From Chitinophaga sp. YR627 (GTDB taxonomy: Bacteria > Bacteroidota > Bacteroidia > Chitinophagales > Chitinophagaceae): a DNA stretch of 64,000 nucleotides. Location: assembly GCF_900114995.1 (NCBI RefSeq), contig NZ_FOUX01000008.1, positions 1 to 64,000 of the forward strand, read 5' to 3'. Shown here piece after piece: positions 36,513 through 45,665 of this stretch. The notes under the pieces were generated by a model. It made no database searches and was not told the DNA's origin. It saw only the letters and a list, made by a program, of their open reading frames with translations. Positions within the stretch are counted from its first letter, which is position 1. Each line of letters opens with the position of its first letter. The translations under genes and the position numbers were made by a program.

Positions 36513-37994
36513 ATGACAGCAGGCCTCTTGTTCTCGATCGTCATTGCGTATTTCTTTATACTATTAGTTGTAGCCTGGTATACCGGCAGAAATTCCAATA
36601 ATGAATCCTTCTTTATAGGCAACCGTAACAGTAACTGGATGCTGGTAGCCTTTGGTATGATCGGTACCTCTCTGAGCGGGGTGACCTTTGTAAGCGTGCC
36701 CGGAGATGTGGGGAAAACTGCCTTCTCTTATCTACAGGTAGCCTTTGGTAATATGCTGGGGTATGTAGTGATCGCTTTTGTATTACTGCCCTTGTATTAC
36801 CGGCTTCAGTTGACTTCTATTTATAATTACTTCAATACACGTTTCGGTGTCCGGTCATATAAAACAGGTGCCTCCTTCTTTATATTATCCAGGACACTGG
36901 GAGCGACCGCACGTTTATATCTCGTTGTAAATATTTTGCAGAATCTGTTGCAGGAAACATTCGGCAATCAGTTCACCGTTCCTTTCTGGCTTACCACACT
37001 GATCATTCTGATGATGATCCTGCTGTATACTTTTGAAGGAGGGGTAAAGACGATCGTGTATACGGATACCTTACAGACAACCTGTATGCTGTCTGGCCTG
37101 GTGATCTGTATCATCTATATCCTGAATCATCTGGACCTGAGTGTGGGTACAAGTCTGCAGGCAATGAGTAACAAAGGGATGTCTCAGATCTTCTTCTGGG
37201 ACCCGAATAGTCCGCACTTCTTTCTGAAGCAGGTGCTGGGTGGTGCGTTTATTACCATCACTATGACGGGCATGGATCAGGAAATGATGCAGAAGAATAT
37301 CTCCGTAAAACGACTGGTAGATGCGCAGAAAAATGTGATGACCCTGAGTGTGATATTCGTGATCGTGATTATCCTTTTCCTTTTCCTCGGCGGACTGTTA
37401 TACCTCTTTGCAGAGCAGATCAACGTAACGGCATCCGCAGATAAGTTATTCCCGACACTTGCACTGGATGCGCGCTATATGCCACCGGCCATTTCAATCA
37501 TCTTTATCATCGCCCTGATCTCTGCACTGTTCCCAAGCGCGGATGGTGCGATCACTGCATTGACTTCTTCTTTCTGTATCGATATATTGAATCTGCAAAC
37601 TGGCAGACCGAGATCAGAACAGCAGAAAAAGAATATCAGACGGATAGTGCATCTTGGATTCACGGCTATATTTATGGTAGTCGTGCTGATATTTAAGGAG
37701 ATTGACAGCTCCAGCATGATCTCTGTCATCCTCAAAGTAGCTTCTTATACATATGGACCTTTACTTGGTTTATTTGCATTTGGCATTCTGACAAAACGAA
37801 CGGTCAATGACGATATGGTACCGCAGATAGCGGTTGCTGCACCAATATTGTGCTTCGGTCTGGAGTACTTCCAGCAGCGTATCTTCGGCGGTTATAAAAT
37901 AGGTCTGGAATTACTCATCATCAATGGCTTGCTCATGTTCATTGGTTTGTGGCTGTGCTCGAAAGATTTTCAAAAAAGAGGTCTGGTATCCTGA
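36513..37994 (+). CDS. sodium:solute symporter (SSS family)
   Basis: 493-residue inner-membrane transporter with about 13 hydrophobic segments and the SSS signature region (GNRNSNWMLVAFGMIGTSLSG near 31-51). It probably imports a sugar with Na+. As first gene before murQ and anmK it is the likely importer of anhydro-MurNAc or MurNAc, in place of AmpG or the MurP PTS; this is inference. The promoter region (36358-36512) is shared with the divergent GH9-deacetylase gene and contains a TGCGTTTTTGTG direct repeat (two copies at about 36432 and 36465). Confidence 0.88.
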   Translation: MTAGLLFSIVIAYFFILLVVAWYTGRNSNNESFFIGNRNSNWMLVAFGMIGTSLSGVTFVSVPGDVGKTAFSYLQVAFGNMLGYVVIAFVLLPLYYRLQLTSIYNYFNTRFGVRSYKTGASFFILSRTLGATARLYLVVNILQNLLQETFGNQFTVPFWLTTLIILMMILLYTFEGGVKTIVYTDTLQTTCMLSGLVICIIYILNHLDLSVGTSLQAMSNKGMSQIFFWDPNSPHFFLKQVLGGAFITITMTGMDQEMMQKNISVKRLVDAQKNVMTLSVIFVIVIILFLFLGGLLYLFAEQINVTASADKLFPTLALDARYMPPAISIIFIIALISALFPSADGAITALTSSFCIDILNLQTGRPRSEQQKKNIRRIVHLGFTAIFMVVVLIFKEIDSSSMISVILKVASYTYGPLLGLFAFGILTKRTVNDDMVPQIAVAAPILCFGLEYFQQRIFGGYKIGLELLIINGLLMFIGLWLCSKDFQKRGLVS

Positions 37995-38018
37995 TCCATA
38001 AATTTTAAAGTTAACGCT

Positions 38019-38819
38019 ATGCTTACTACAGAAATGTCTTCCCATTTTAATGATCTGGAGAAGATGAGTGTTCGCGCCCTGTTGGAAGGGATCAATAGTG
38101 AAGATATCACGGTTCCGCTGGCAGTGACAAAAGCAATTCCACAGATAGAATTACTGGTTACGGCAACGGTTGAAAAGATGAAACAGGGCGGCCGCCTGTT
38201 TTATATAGGAGCAGGTACCAGCGGTCGATTGGGTATTCTGGATGCATCTGAATGTCCGCCGACATTTGGTGTGCCGCACGAAATGGTGATCGGCATTATC
38301 GCAGGGGGTGATACCGCCATCCGGAAGGCAGTAGAGTTTGCAGAAGATGATACACAACAGGCCGCAAAAGACCTGGACAATTATCACATTAATGAAAAGG
38401 ATGTAGTGATTGGTATCGCTGCATCCGGGACCACCCCTTATGTGATTGGTGGTGTGAAGGCAATGCGGGAGAGAGGTATTATCACCGGTTGCGTAACCTG
38501 TAATGTGGGGAGTCCACTGGCAGCCGCCGCGGAATATCCTGTAGAAGCAGAAGTAGGGGCGGAGTTCCTGACAGGCAGCACCCGTATGAAATCGGGTACC
38601 GCACAGAAGCTTATACTGAATATGATCTCTACATCTGTGATGATCCAATTGGGCAGAGTAAAGGGTAATAAGATGGTAGATATGCAGCTGAGCAATCATA
38701 AACTGGTGGATCGCGCTACGCGGATGGTGATGAGCGAACTGAACGTAGATGAGGCCACCGCCCGTCAGCTGATCGAAGAAAAAGGCAGTGTAAGAGCGGC
38801 CATTGAAAGCAGAAAATAA
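38019..38819 (+). CDS. murQ: N-acetylmuramic acid 6-phosphate etherase
   Basis: MurQ cleaves the D-lactyl ether of MurNAc-6-phosphate, giving GlcNAc-6-phosphate and lactate. 266 residues, with a SIS fold: the YIGAGTSGRLGILDASECPPT signature spans about 62-82 (catalytic Glu about 78), and TGSTRMKSGTAQK lies near 188-200. It is shorter than the E. coli enzyme (298), mainly at the N- and C-termini. Sandwiched between the symporter (24-base gap) and anmK (5-base gap). Confidence 0.95.
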   Translation: MLTTEMSSHFNDLEKMSVRALLEGINSEDITVPLAVTKAIPQIELLVTATVEKMKQGGRLFYIGAGTSGRLGILDASECPPTFGVPHEMVIGIIAGGDTAIRKAVEFAEDDTQQAAKDLDNYHINEKDVVIGIAASGTTPYVIGGVKAMRERGIITGCVTCNVGSPLAAAAEYPVEAEVGAEFLTGSTRMKSGTAQKLILNMISTSVMIQLGRVKGNKMVDMQLSNHKLVDRATRMVMSELNVDEATARQLIEEKGSVRAAIESRK

Positions 38820-38824
38820 ATAGC

Positions 38825-40018
38825 ATGAACAGCAACCTTCGGCAACTATTTACAATTGCAGAAAAGCCGGTTAGACGTATTATCGGACTAATGTCAGGCA
38901 CTTCTCTCGACGGACTGGACGTGGCATTATGCGCTATCAGCGGCAGCGGAATGGATACACGTGTTAAACTGGAACAGTTTGATACGGTACCTTATCCGAT
39001 AGCGGTAAAAGAGGAGATCAGGAAAGTGTTCGCAAAAGACACAATTCCTTTTCAGCAGCTTTGTCTGCTGAATCCCTGGCTGGCTGATCTGCATGCAAAG
39101 TGGATATTGGAGTGTTTGTCCAAATGGCAGATAGCCCCGCAGGATGTAGACCTGATCGCATCGCATGGGCAGACGGTGTATCACAGTCCGAAGATATTAC
39201 ACCAGTTGCCGGGCTTCCCGAATGCTACCCTACAGATCGTCGATGGAGATCATATTGCTGTAAAGACAGGAATCATCACCTTAAGCGATTTCCGGCAGAA
39301 GCATATTGCCGCAGGTGGAGAAGGTGCGCCACTGGCTTTGTACGGAGATTATTGTCTGTTTTCAAAAAAAGGAGAAGACAGGGTGATGTTGAACATGGGA
39401 GGGATTGCTAATTTTACTTTTTTACCTGGAGATCTGACTGCATCTGGTGTTTTTGTAACAGATACAGGGCCGGGTAATACCTTACTGGATGCCTTTGCAA
39501 GGGAGTATTTCCAGGTGGAATATGATAAGGATGCATTGTTTGCAAAGCAGGGTACTGTGCATGAAGGTTTGTTATCATCCCTGAAGAATAATTCCTTCTT
39601 TAAAGAACCTTTTCCCCGTACAACAGGACCTGAATTGTTCAGTAAAGCTTATGTGTACCATGCGCAACAGCAAAGTGGCGCGAATGAGATATCTCCTTAT
39701 GATATGCTGGCTACACTGACCCGTTTCAGTGCAGATACGATTACGGATGCATTGAAAAGTGTGTTACACGACGACCGTGATTATGCAGTATATGCCAGCG
39801 GCGGCGGTGCGCATAATCCATTACTGATGGGATGGATAAAGGAACGTTTGCCCAGATTACAGTTACGTACTACCGGAGAACTGGGTATCGCCGGAGATGC
39901 AAAAGAGGCAGTGTTATTTGCAATACTGGCCAATGAAGCCATTGCAGGGGAGGGGATTAACTTTGGTAAGCCCGGAATGCCTGCTGTTACGATGGGGAAA
40001 ATTTCATTTCCTGCATAA
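38825..40018 (+). CDS. anmK: anhydro-N-acetylmuramic acid kinase
   Basis: AnmK phosphorylates 1,6-anhydro-MurNAc with opening of the anhydro ring, giving MurNAc-6-phosphate for MurQ. 397 residues, an ASKHA-type kinase: GLMSGTSLDGLDVALCAI near 21-38, IASHGQTVYHSP near 115, and VTDTGPGNTLLDAFARE near 211 holding the catalytic Asp. It is the last gene of the symporter-murQ-anmK operon. A wobble-containing hairpin with a T-rich tail follows (40037-40078). Confidence 0.94.
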   Translation: MNSNLRQLFTIAEKPVRRIIGLMSGTSLDGLDVALCAISGSGMDTRVKLEQFDTVPYPIAVKEEIRKVFAKDTIPFQQLCLLNPWLADLHAKWILECLSKWQIAPQDVDLIASHGQTVYHSPKILHQLPGFPNATLQIVDGDHIAVKTGIITLSDFRQKHIAAGGEGAPLALYGDYCLFSKKGEDRVMLNMGGIANFTFLPGDLTASGVFVTDTGPGNTLLDAFAREYFQVEYDKDALFAKQGTVHEGLLSSLKNNSFFKEPFPRTTGPELFSKAYVYHAQQQSGANEISPYDMLATLTRFSADTITDALKSVLHDDRDYAVYASGGGAHNPLLMGWIKERLPRLQLRTTGELGIAGDAKEAVLFAILANEAIAGEGINFGKPGMPAVTMGKISFPA

Positions 40019-40036
40019 ACCTGCATCGTTTTATAG

Positions 40037-40078
40037 AAACCTGCATTAAAGAAGCGAAAAAATGCGGGTTTATATTTT
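40037..40078 (+). terminator. terminator or operator hairpin after anmK
   Basis: AAACCTGCAT (40037-40046) pairs with ATGCGGGTTT (40062-40071) with one G-T wobble; TATATTTT follows. The same AAACCTGCAT also occurs at 40017-40026 as a direct repeat 20 bases upstream, so the sites may instead be operators of the adjacent DeoR gene. Confidence 0.55.
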
Positions 40079-40135
40079 GTTTTCTGCGTTTTTTTGCAGA
40101 AATTCAATGTTATATTCAACCAAATTGATCGCCTG

Positions 40136-40882
40136 ATGTTAAAGGAAGAACGCCTCGCTTATATACTTCACCAGGTAAACCTGCATAACAAGGTGTTGTC
40201 TTCCCATCTCAGCGAACAAATACAGGTATCAGAAGATACCATCCGTCGTGATCTTGCAGAGTTGGCGCTGGAGGGAAAGATCATCAAAGTACATGGCGGC
40301 GCGTTATCGAATTCATTTCATCAGGGCATTGCATCCCAGGATGTATATGCTGTAGAAGATAAAAAGACCATTGCATTAAAAGCCGTTCAGCTTATACATG
40401 ACGGCATGTTTGTATTAACTACAGGTGGTACTACTATAGCCGAACTGGCGCGGGTACTGCCGAGAGATCTGCAGGCTACTTTTATTACCGTTAGCCTGCC
40501 TGCTGCTTTTGAATATGCGAATCATCCGAACATAGAGGTAATTGTAATAGGGGATAAATTATCCAAAGGATCTAAGATCACCGTAGGGGGAGAAGCGATT
40601 TCAAAGATAAAAATGATCAAAGCGGATCTGTGCTTTCTGGGGAATAATGCAATAGACGCGGAAGATGGACTGACAGACAATGACTGGGACGTCGTACAGG
40701 TAAAACGCGCTATGATCAGCACTGCCAAGAAGGTAGTAGTATTATCCATTTCAGAAAAGATCGACACATCAGAACAATTAAAGATCTGTGATGCAGAAGA
40801 GATCGATGTATTAATTACGGAGCTGCCACCCGATTCAAAAAAATTGCAGCCTTATAAGAAAAAGGGTATTCAGATTTTATAA
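40136..40882 (+). CDS. DeoR/GlpR-family transcriptional regulator
   Basis: 248 residues from ATG 40136 (MLKEERLAYILHQV), the family's normal start; the frame extends upstream to 40094 without support. N-terminal DeoR-type winged helix-turn-helix (about 18-55, SSHLSEQIQVSEDTIRRDLAEL), then the sugar-phosphate-sensing domain with the TTGGTT-like motif (VLTTGGTTIAELA near 96). It probably senses a phosphosugar such as MurNAc-6P or GlcNAc-6P and controls the neighbouring operons; this is contextual. An inverted repeat TCTGC/GCAGA flanking a T-run (about 40083-40100) lies in its promoter region. Confidence 0.9.
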   Translation: MLKEERLAYILHQVNLHNKVLSSHLSEQIQVSEDTIRRDLAELALEGKIIKVHGGALSNSFHQGIASQDVYAVEDKKTIALKAVQLIHDGMFVLTTGGTTIAELARVLPRDLQATFITVSLPAAFEYANHPNIEVIVIGDKLSKGSKITVGGEAISKIKMIKADLCFLGNNAIDAEDGLTDNDWDVVQVKRAMISTAKKVVVLSISEKIDTSEQLKICDAEEIDVLITELPPDSKKLQPYKKKGIQIL

Positions 40883-40903
40883 TAAAACAGCCATAAAGTT
40901 TAC

Positions 40904-40921
40904 GCTGGTAACGTCACCAGC
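40904..40921. promoter_or_regulatory. 18-bp palindrome between deoR-type gene and susC
   Basis: GCTGGTaACGTcACCAGC, with 16 of 18 positions symmetric, starts 22 bases after the regulator stop and ends 129 bases before the susC ATG. No T run follows, which argues against a terminator and for an operator of the susC/susD operon. Confidence 0.5.
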
Positions 40922-41049
40922 ACTATTTGTAATAACGTAAATGCGCTTATCAGCCAACCTGTAATCAATCAGTTATTCAAGGCAATATTCCTCTGAAGAA
41001 CAAGGGATAGTCATGCCTTTATTTATCGCTTTACTATTAAAAATTAGTT

Positions 41050-44000
41050 ATGAGAATGTATCAATTATTCCGGCTTGCCAGATGCAGGTATCTGCTGCTT
41101 TTGCTGGTCCTGCAGTGCTTTACCGCCGTCGCTGCTTTCGCACAGGTAAAGCTGTCCGGTAAGGTAACAGATGAAACGGGTGCATCGCTGCCCGGTATCA
41201 CGGTAGCCATCAGGGGGACAAAACTGGGTGCAACCACATCGGTGGACGGTAACTATACCATCAATGCCGATCTGAAACCTGGTAGTTACACACTCGTATT
41301 TACAGGTATCGGATTTGCACAGAAAGAAGGGAATGTGGAGATTGGCAGCGCCAGTTCCTATACACTGAACCAACAGCTGGCTACGTCTGTATCCAAACTG
41401 GATGAAGTGGTGATCACCGGTGCATCTATCGGTACCACCCGTAAACAGTTAGGTAGTTATGTCAGCAGTGTCAAGGCAGACGAGTTGAGTAAAGGCGCTA
41501 CAGCCAATGTACTCACCGCTCTGCAAGGTAAAACAGCTGGTGCACAGATCACACAGAACTCCGGAGATCCTGCCGGTGGTATGTCCGTAAAACTGCGTGG
41601 TATCAGTACCATCAGCGGTTCCACTGAGCCGCTGTACATCATAGACGGTGTTATTATCGATAACTCTACTACGCGTGTAACCAACGCTGATGCATCTTAT
41701 GCTGGTGGTAGTTTTGCCGGTAATGTGGGACAGAACCGTATGGTGGATATCAACCCCGCCGATATCGAGCGTATAGAAGTACTGAATGGTGCAGCAGCTG
41801 CTGCGATCTATGGTTCCAGGGCGAACGCCGGTGTTGTGCAGATCTTTACAAAGAAGGGCACAGGTGGTGCACCTGTGGTGAATTTTTCTACCAGCTTCAA
41901 TGTAAACGAATTGCGTAAGAAACTGGATGTGAACCAGGCGCCGGTGAAGTTTGGTGGTACGCCGGATATCTCCACACAAACCATTCTGACCGATACAATC
42001 GTCAGGACTACGTCTGTTCAGCGTTATGACTACCAGGATTACATTTTCCGTACCGGTGTTGGTACAGATAATAACGTATCCGTTGCTGGTGGACAAAATA
42101 AAACGAGATACTATGCATCCGCTGGCTATCTCTATAACCAGGGTATTATAAGAAATACAGATTTCAATCGTTACAGCTTCCGGCTGAACCTGGATCAGGA
42201 ACTGAACAAATGGCTAAGCTTTAACGCTTCTGTAAACTATATCTACAGCAAGACAAACGAAAAACCAGATGGTAACTCCTTCTTCTCTCCAACAAATGCA
42301 GTGACCATCATTGGTAACTATTACGATCTGCAGCAGAGAAATGCACTGGGTAACCTGGTGGCAGTCGGAGAGCGTGGTCGTGTAAACCCGGTTTCTATTA
42401 TAGAAGATTTTAAACAACAGCAACAGACCAGCAGAATTATTACTGGTGCAGGTTTAAAACTGACGCCGTTCAAGAACCTGACAATAGATTATCACATGGG
42501 TATTGATAACTATAGCCAGGACGGTACTACCTTTATTCCTCCTTTCGCCTATAATGTAAGCCTTGCCTTCTTCGGAGGCGGCGCCACACTGGATCCTACA
42601 CAGAACGGTTATGCTAGTACCGGTGTAAATAATTCTTTCCTGATCAACCACGATATCAATGCCACTTATAATGCGCAGATCACAAATGATCTGTCATCTG
42701 TAACGCAGGTAGGATATTCTCTGCAGTATCAGAATGTGCATTACTCGCTGCAACAGGGTAGAGGTTTACCGCCATTTGTACAGACCGTAAGTGGTGCAGC
42801 TACGCTGATACCTGGTACAGATGAACGTACTAAACTGTCTATCTCTGGTCAGTTCATTCAGCAGAACTTCAAATACCGTGATCAGCTGTTTGTAACTGGT
42901 GCATTAAGACGTGATGGTTCTTCTGTATTTGGTCAGGATGAACGTAATCAGATCTATACCAAATTGAGTGGTAGCTATGTATTGTCAGGTACGGATTACT
43001 GGAAAGATCTGAGTGTATCTAACTGGTGGAATCTGTTTAAACTCAGGGCTGCTTATGGTCAGTCTGGTAACCTGACAGGCATTCCTGCTTATGGGCGGTT
43101 TAACACTTATAAAGCAATGGCATTTATAGGGGCTGCTTCCTTTACATCTCCAACCACTTACACTAATCCTGATATCAAGCCTGAAAGGCAGGAAGAACTG
43201 GAGTTTGGTACAGACATGGCTTTTGCGAACAATCGCATCAACCTTTCTGTGAACTATTATACTAAAAAGGTTAAAGACCTGTTGATTGCACGTGCGATAG
43301 CACCAACACAGGGGTATAGTACCCGCCTGGATAATATCGGAACGCTTTCTAATAAAGGGATAGAAGTAGTGTTGAATGTTGTGCCTGTGAAAACAAAGAG
43401 CTTTAACTGGGATATGACAGCGATCTTTAACCGTAACAGGAACAAGGCGATCGATATCGGACAGTCTATCATCCTTTATTCAACAGTGAGTGGTGCTCCG
43501 GTAGCAATTGCCAATAATGAACCAATAGGATTCTTCTACGGTACTTTCTTTGCGCGCGATGGAAACGGTAATCAGTTGAAGAACTCCAGAGGCATTCCTG
43601 TAACAGAAGCGGGTGTACAGAATACGCCATTCTCCTATACACCGGCAAGAGATCCTAACACAGGTCTGCCACCAACTACCGGTGTAACCGCTTTACAAAG
43701 GAAAATAGGTGATCCTAATCCAGACTGGACCGGCACACTCACAAACGACTTCACCTATAAAAAATTCAGTCTGCATACACAGGTTGATTTCGTACAGGGT
43801 GTAGATGTATTCAATGCCGACTTCAGAACAAGACAGGGTGTGGATAATGGTAAAGTGGCGGAACAGGAAGACCTGGGATTATTGCCACGTGGATTCATTG
43901 CCGGTAACTACAACGTTCAGGAATGGAGAGTGGATGATGGTTCTTTTGTAAAACTGAGAGAGGTATCGCTCAGTTATAATATCGGTAAGATCAAAGGTCT

Positions 44001-44172
44001 GAGCGATCTGACAGTAAGCGTGGGTGGCCGTAACCTGCATTCATGGGATAATTACAAAGGATATGATCCGGAAGTGAATGCGGCAGGTCAGAGCACTGTA
44101 TTGCGCGGTATTGATTTTGGTAGCGTACCAGCTCCGAGAACATATAATGTTGCACTGCGCGCCAGATTCTAA
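41050..44172 (+). CDS. SusC/RagA-type TonB-dependent transporter
   Basis: A 1040-residue outer-membrane beta-barrel importer for glycan fragments. Signal peptide about 1-28 (ending AVAAFAQ), a carboxypeptidase-D-like regulatory domain (about 33-115, VTDETGASLPGITVAI), the plug domain with LRGISTISGSTEPLYIIDGV near 185 and the barrel. It ends in an aromatic residue (ARF), as outer-membrane proteins do. It pairs with the SusD lipoprotein next door. Location after the MurNAc genes suggests murein- or chitin-derived oligosaccharides; substrate not readable. Confidence 0.95.
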   Translation: MRMYQLFRLARCRYLLLLLVLQCFTAVAAFAQVKLSGKVTDETGASLPGITVAIRGTKLGATTSVDGNYTINADLKPGSYTLVFTGIGFAQKEGNVEIGSASSYTLNQQLATSVSKLDEVVITGASIGTTRKQLGSYVSSVKADELSKGATANVLTALQGKTAGAQITQNSGDPAGGMSVKLRGISTISGSTEPLYIIDGVIIDNSTTRVTNADASYAGGSFAGNVGQNRMVDINPADIERIEVLNGAAAAAIYGSRANAGVVQIFTKKGTGGAPVVNFSTSFNVNELRKKLDVNQAPVKFGGTPDISTQTILTDTIVRTTSVQRYDYQDYIFRTGVGTDNNVSVAGGQNKTRYYASAGYLYNQGIIRNTDFNRYSFRLNLDQELNKWLSFNASVNYIYSKTNEKPDGNSFFSPTNAVTIIGNYYDLQQRNALGNLVAVGERGRVNPVSIIEDFKQQQQTSRIITGAGLKLTPFKNLTIDYHMGIDNYSQDGTTFIPPFAYNVSLAFFGGGATLDPTQNGYASTGVNNSFLINHDINATYNAQITNDLSSVTQVGYSLQYQNVHYSLQQGRGLPPFVQTVSGAATLIPGTDERTKLSISGQFIQQNFKYRDQLFVTGALRRDGSSVFGQDERNQIYTKLSGSYVLSGTDYWKDLSVSNWWNLFKLRAAYGQSGNLTGIPAYGRFNTYKAMAFIGAASFTSPTTYTNPDIKPERQEELEFGTDMAFANNRINLSVNYYTKKVKDLLIARAIAPTQGYSTRLDNIGTLSNKGIEVVLNVVPVKTKSFNWDMTAIFNRNRNKAIDIGQSIILYSTVSGAPVAIANNEPIGFFYGTFFARDGNGNQLKNSRGIPVTEAGVQNTPFSYTPARDPNTGLPPTTGVTALQRKIGDPNPDWTGTLTNDFTYKKFSLHTQVDFVQGVDVFNADFRTRQGVDNGKVAEQEDLGLLPRGFIAGNYNVQEWRVDDGSFVKLREVSLSYNIGKIKGLSDLTVSVGGRNLHSWDNYKGYDPEVNAAGQSTVLRGIDFGSVPAPRTYNVALRARF

Positions 44173-44191
44173 ACCATCAAAACGAAGAATT

Positions 44192-45481
44192 ATGAAAATG
44201 TATTTCAGTAAATATAGCCGTTCTTTTTTGGCAGGAGTGCTACTGTTAACTGCTGCCTCCTGTAAAAAGGAATATGCGGACCCCTCAGGTCCATCTTATG
44301 ATCAGGCTATCAGTTCGCCGAATGCGCTGGCTGACCTGACAGTCGGTTTGCAGAACTGGTATACGGCCAACAGAACAAGCATCCTGTATACTTCAATCAC
44401 AACCGGTAGTTTACTTACCGGAGAGACATATGTAGTGAATGCAGGTAATGCTGATGAGGGACAATTATTTGCAGGTGGTGCAAGTCTGCAAAATACGAAT
44501 GCTGTAGTGACAGGTATGTGGTCGGTATCCAATAAGATCATTTTTGATGCAGACAGGGTTTTGAACAATGCGAATGCGATTATCCCGGACGTTAATTACA
44601 GATGTGGTGTGATTGCGTATGCATCTTTGTTTAAAGCACTGGCGATCGGTAATATGTCCATGTTCTGGACAAATGTACCGGATACGACAGGTACCAATGT
44701 GCCTTTTATTACCAGTCAGCAAGGCTACAGGAAAGCGGTGCGTGTGATCAACGGTGCGCTGAATGCACTGGCACAGGACACTATCAGCGCAGCATTCAGA
44801 GGAAATATTCCAGGCGGTGTTAATATCGTCAACACACTTAATGCATTAAAGGCCCGTTATTCGCTTTTTGCCGGTGATTATGATACCGCACTGGCTGCAG
44901 CCAACAAAGTGAGTGGTACCTCTGTCTTTAACTATAATACGGTGATCACCAATCCGATCTTCACACTGGTAACCACTACCAATAATATCTACCAGGTGGT
45001 CGATTCAGCAATGGGTCTTCCGGTAGGTTTACAGCCTGATTTAGCCGATAAACGTGTATCGTTCTATGTTGGTATAGGTACGAACCCTAAATTCCGTGTA
45101 AAAGGCTTTTATACGACTTTGACGCAAGGTATTCCGGTATTCCTGCCAGGTGAGATGACGCTGATCAAAGCAGAGTGTTACGCCCGTAAGGACCAGGTAG
45201 GTGATGGTCTTACAGAACTGAATAAGGTCGTGACCAAGCAACCGGGTGCTGATGCATTTGGCGTAGGAGCAGACCTGCCAGGCGTCAATGCGGCTAACAA
45301 AGATGAACTGCTGACACAAATTTATAAACACCGTCACATTGAATTGTTCATGAGCGGTATGGAACTGGAAGACCAGCGCCGGTTCAACAGACCAGTTGCT
45401 GAGCGCAAACGTTCCTGGTTGCCGTTTCCGTTTGTGGAGAGGAATGACAACACTAATATCCCTCCTGATCCCGCATTCTAA
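44192..45481 (+). CDS. short SusD/RagB-type lipoprotein
   Basis: 429 residues from ATG 44192 (MKMYFSKYSRS); the frame opens earlier but overlaps susC. Lipoprotein signal ends LLTAASC (Cys about 22). The C-terminal motif DELLTQIYKHRHIELFMSGMELEDQRRF is the usual SusD end-signature. SusD proteins are mostly 500-650 residues, so this one is short; it probably lacks part of the ligand-binding insert region. It forms the cap over the preceding SusC. Transcription ends at the strong hairpin 45534-45574. Confidence 0.92.
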   Translation: MKMYFSKYSRSFLAGVLLLTAASCKKEYADPSGPSYDQAISSPNALADLTVGLQNWYTANRTSILYTSITTGSLLTGETYVVNAGNADEGQLFAGGASLQNTNAVVTGMWSVSNKIIFDADRVLNNANAIIPDVNYRCGVIAYASLFKALAIGNMSMFWTNVPDTTGTNVPFITSQQGYRKAVRVINGALNALAQDTISAAFRGNIPGGVNIVNTLNALKARYSLFAGDYDTALAAANKVSGTSVFNYNTVITNPIFTLVTTTNNIYQVVDSAMGLPVGLQPDLADKRVSFYVGIGTNPKFRVKGFYTTLTQGIPVFLPGEMTLIKAECYARKDQVGDGLTELNKVVTKQPGADAFGVGADLPGVNAANKDELLTQIYKHRHIELFMSGMELEDQRRFNRPVAERKRSWLPFPFVERNDNTNIPPDPAF

Positions 45482-45533
45482 TAATCAGGCTAACCAATTC
45501 TTAACTCCTAATTCTTAATTTTTAATTTTCACA

Positions 45534-45574
45534 GGGGCTGACCGGAATCTATGCCGGTCAGCCCCTTGTGTTTT
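45534..45574 (+). terminator. intrinsic terminator after susC/susD
   Basis: Perfect 12-bp GC-rich stem GGGGCTGACCGG (45534-45545) with its complement (45554-45565), an 8-base loop and T-rich tail. Upstream lie AATTCTTAA/CCTAATT repeats similar to those at 16525-16550. Confidence 0.85.
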
Positions 45575-45665
45575 CGCCAGAGTTTATTATTTTACAAATC
45601 CGGGTACGCGACCCCGTATCCATTACAGGTGAAGATTACTTTCCTTTAAAACCGTTAATTCCGTT

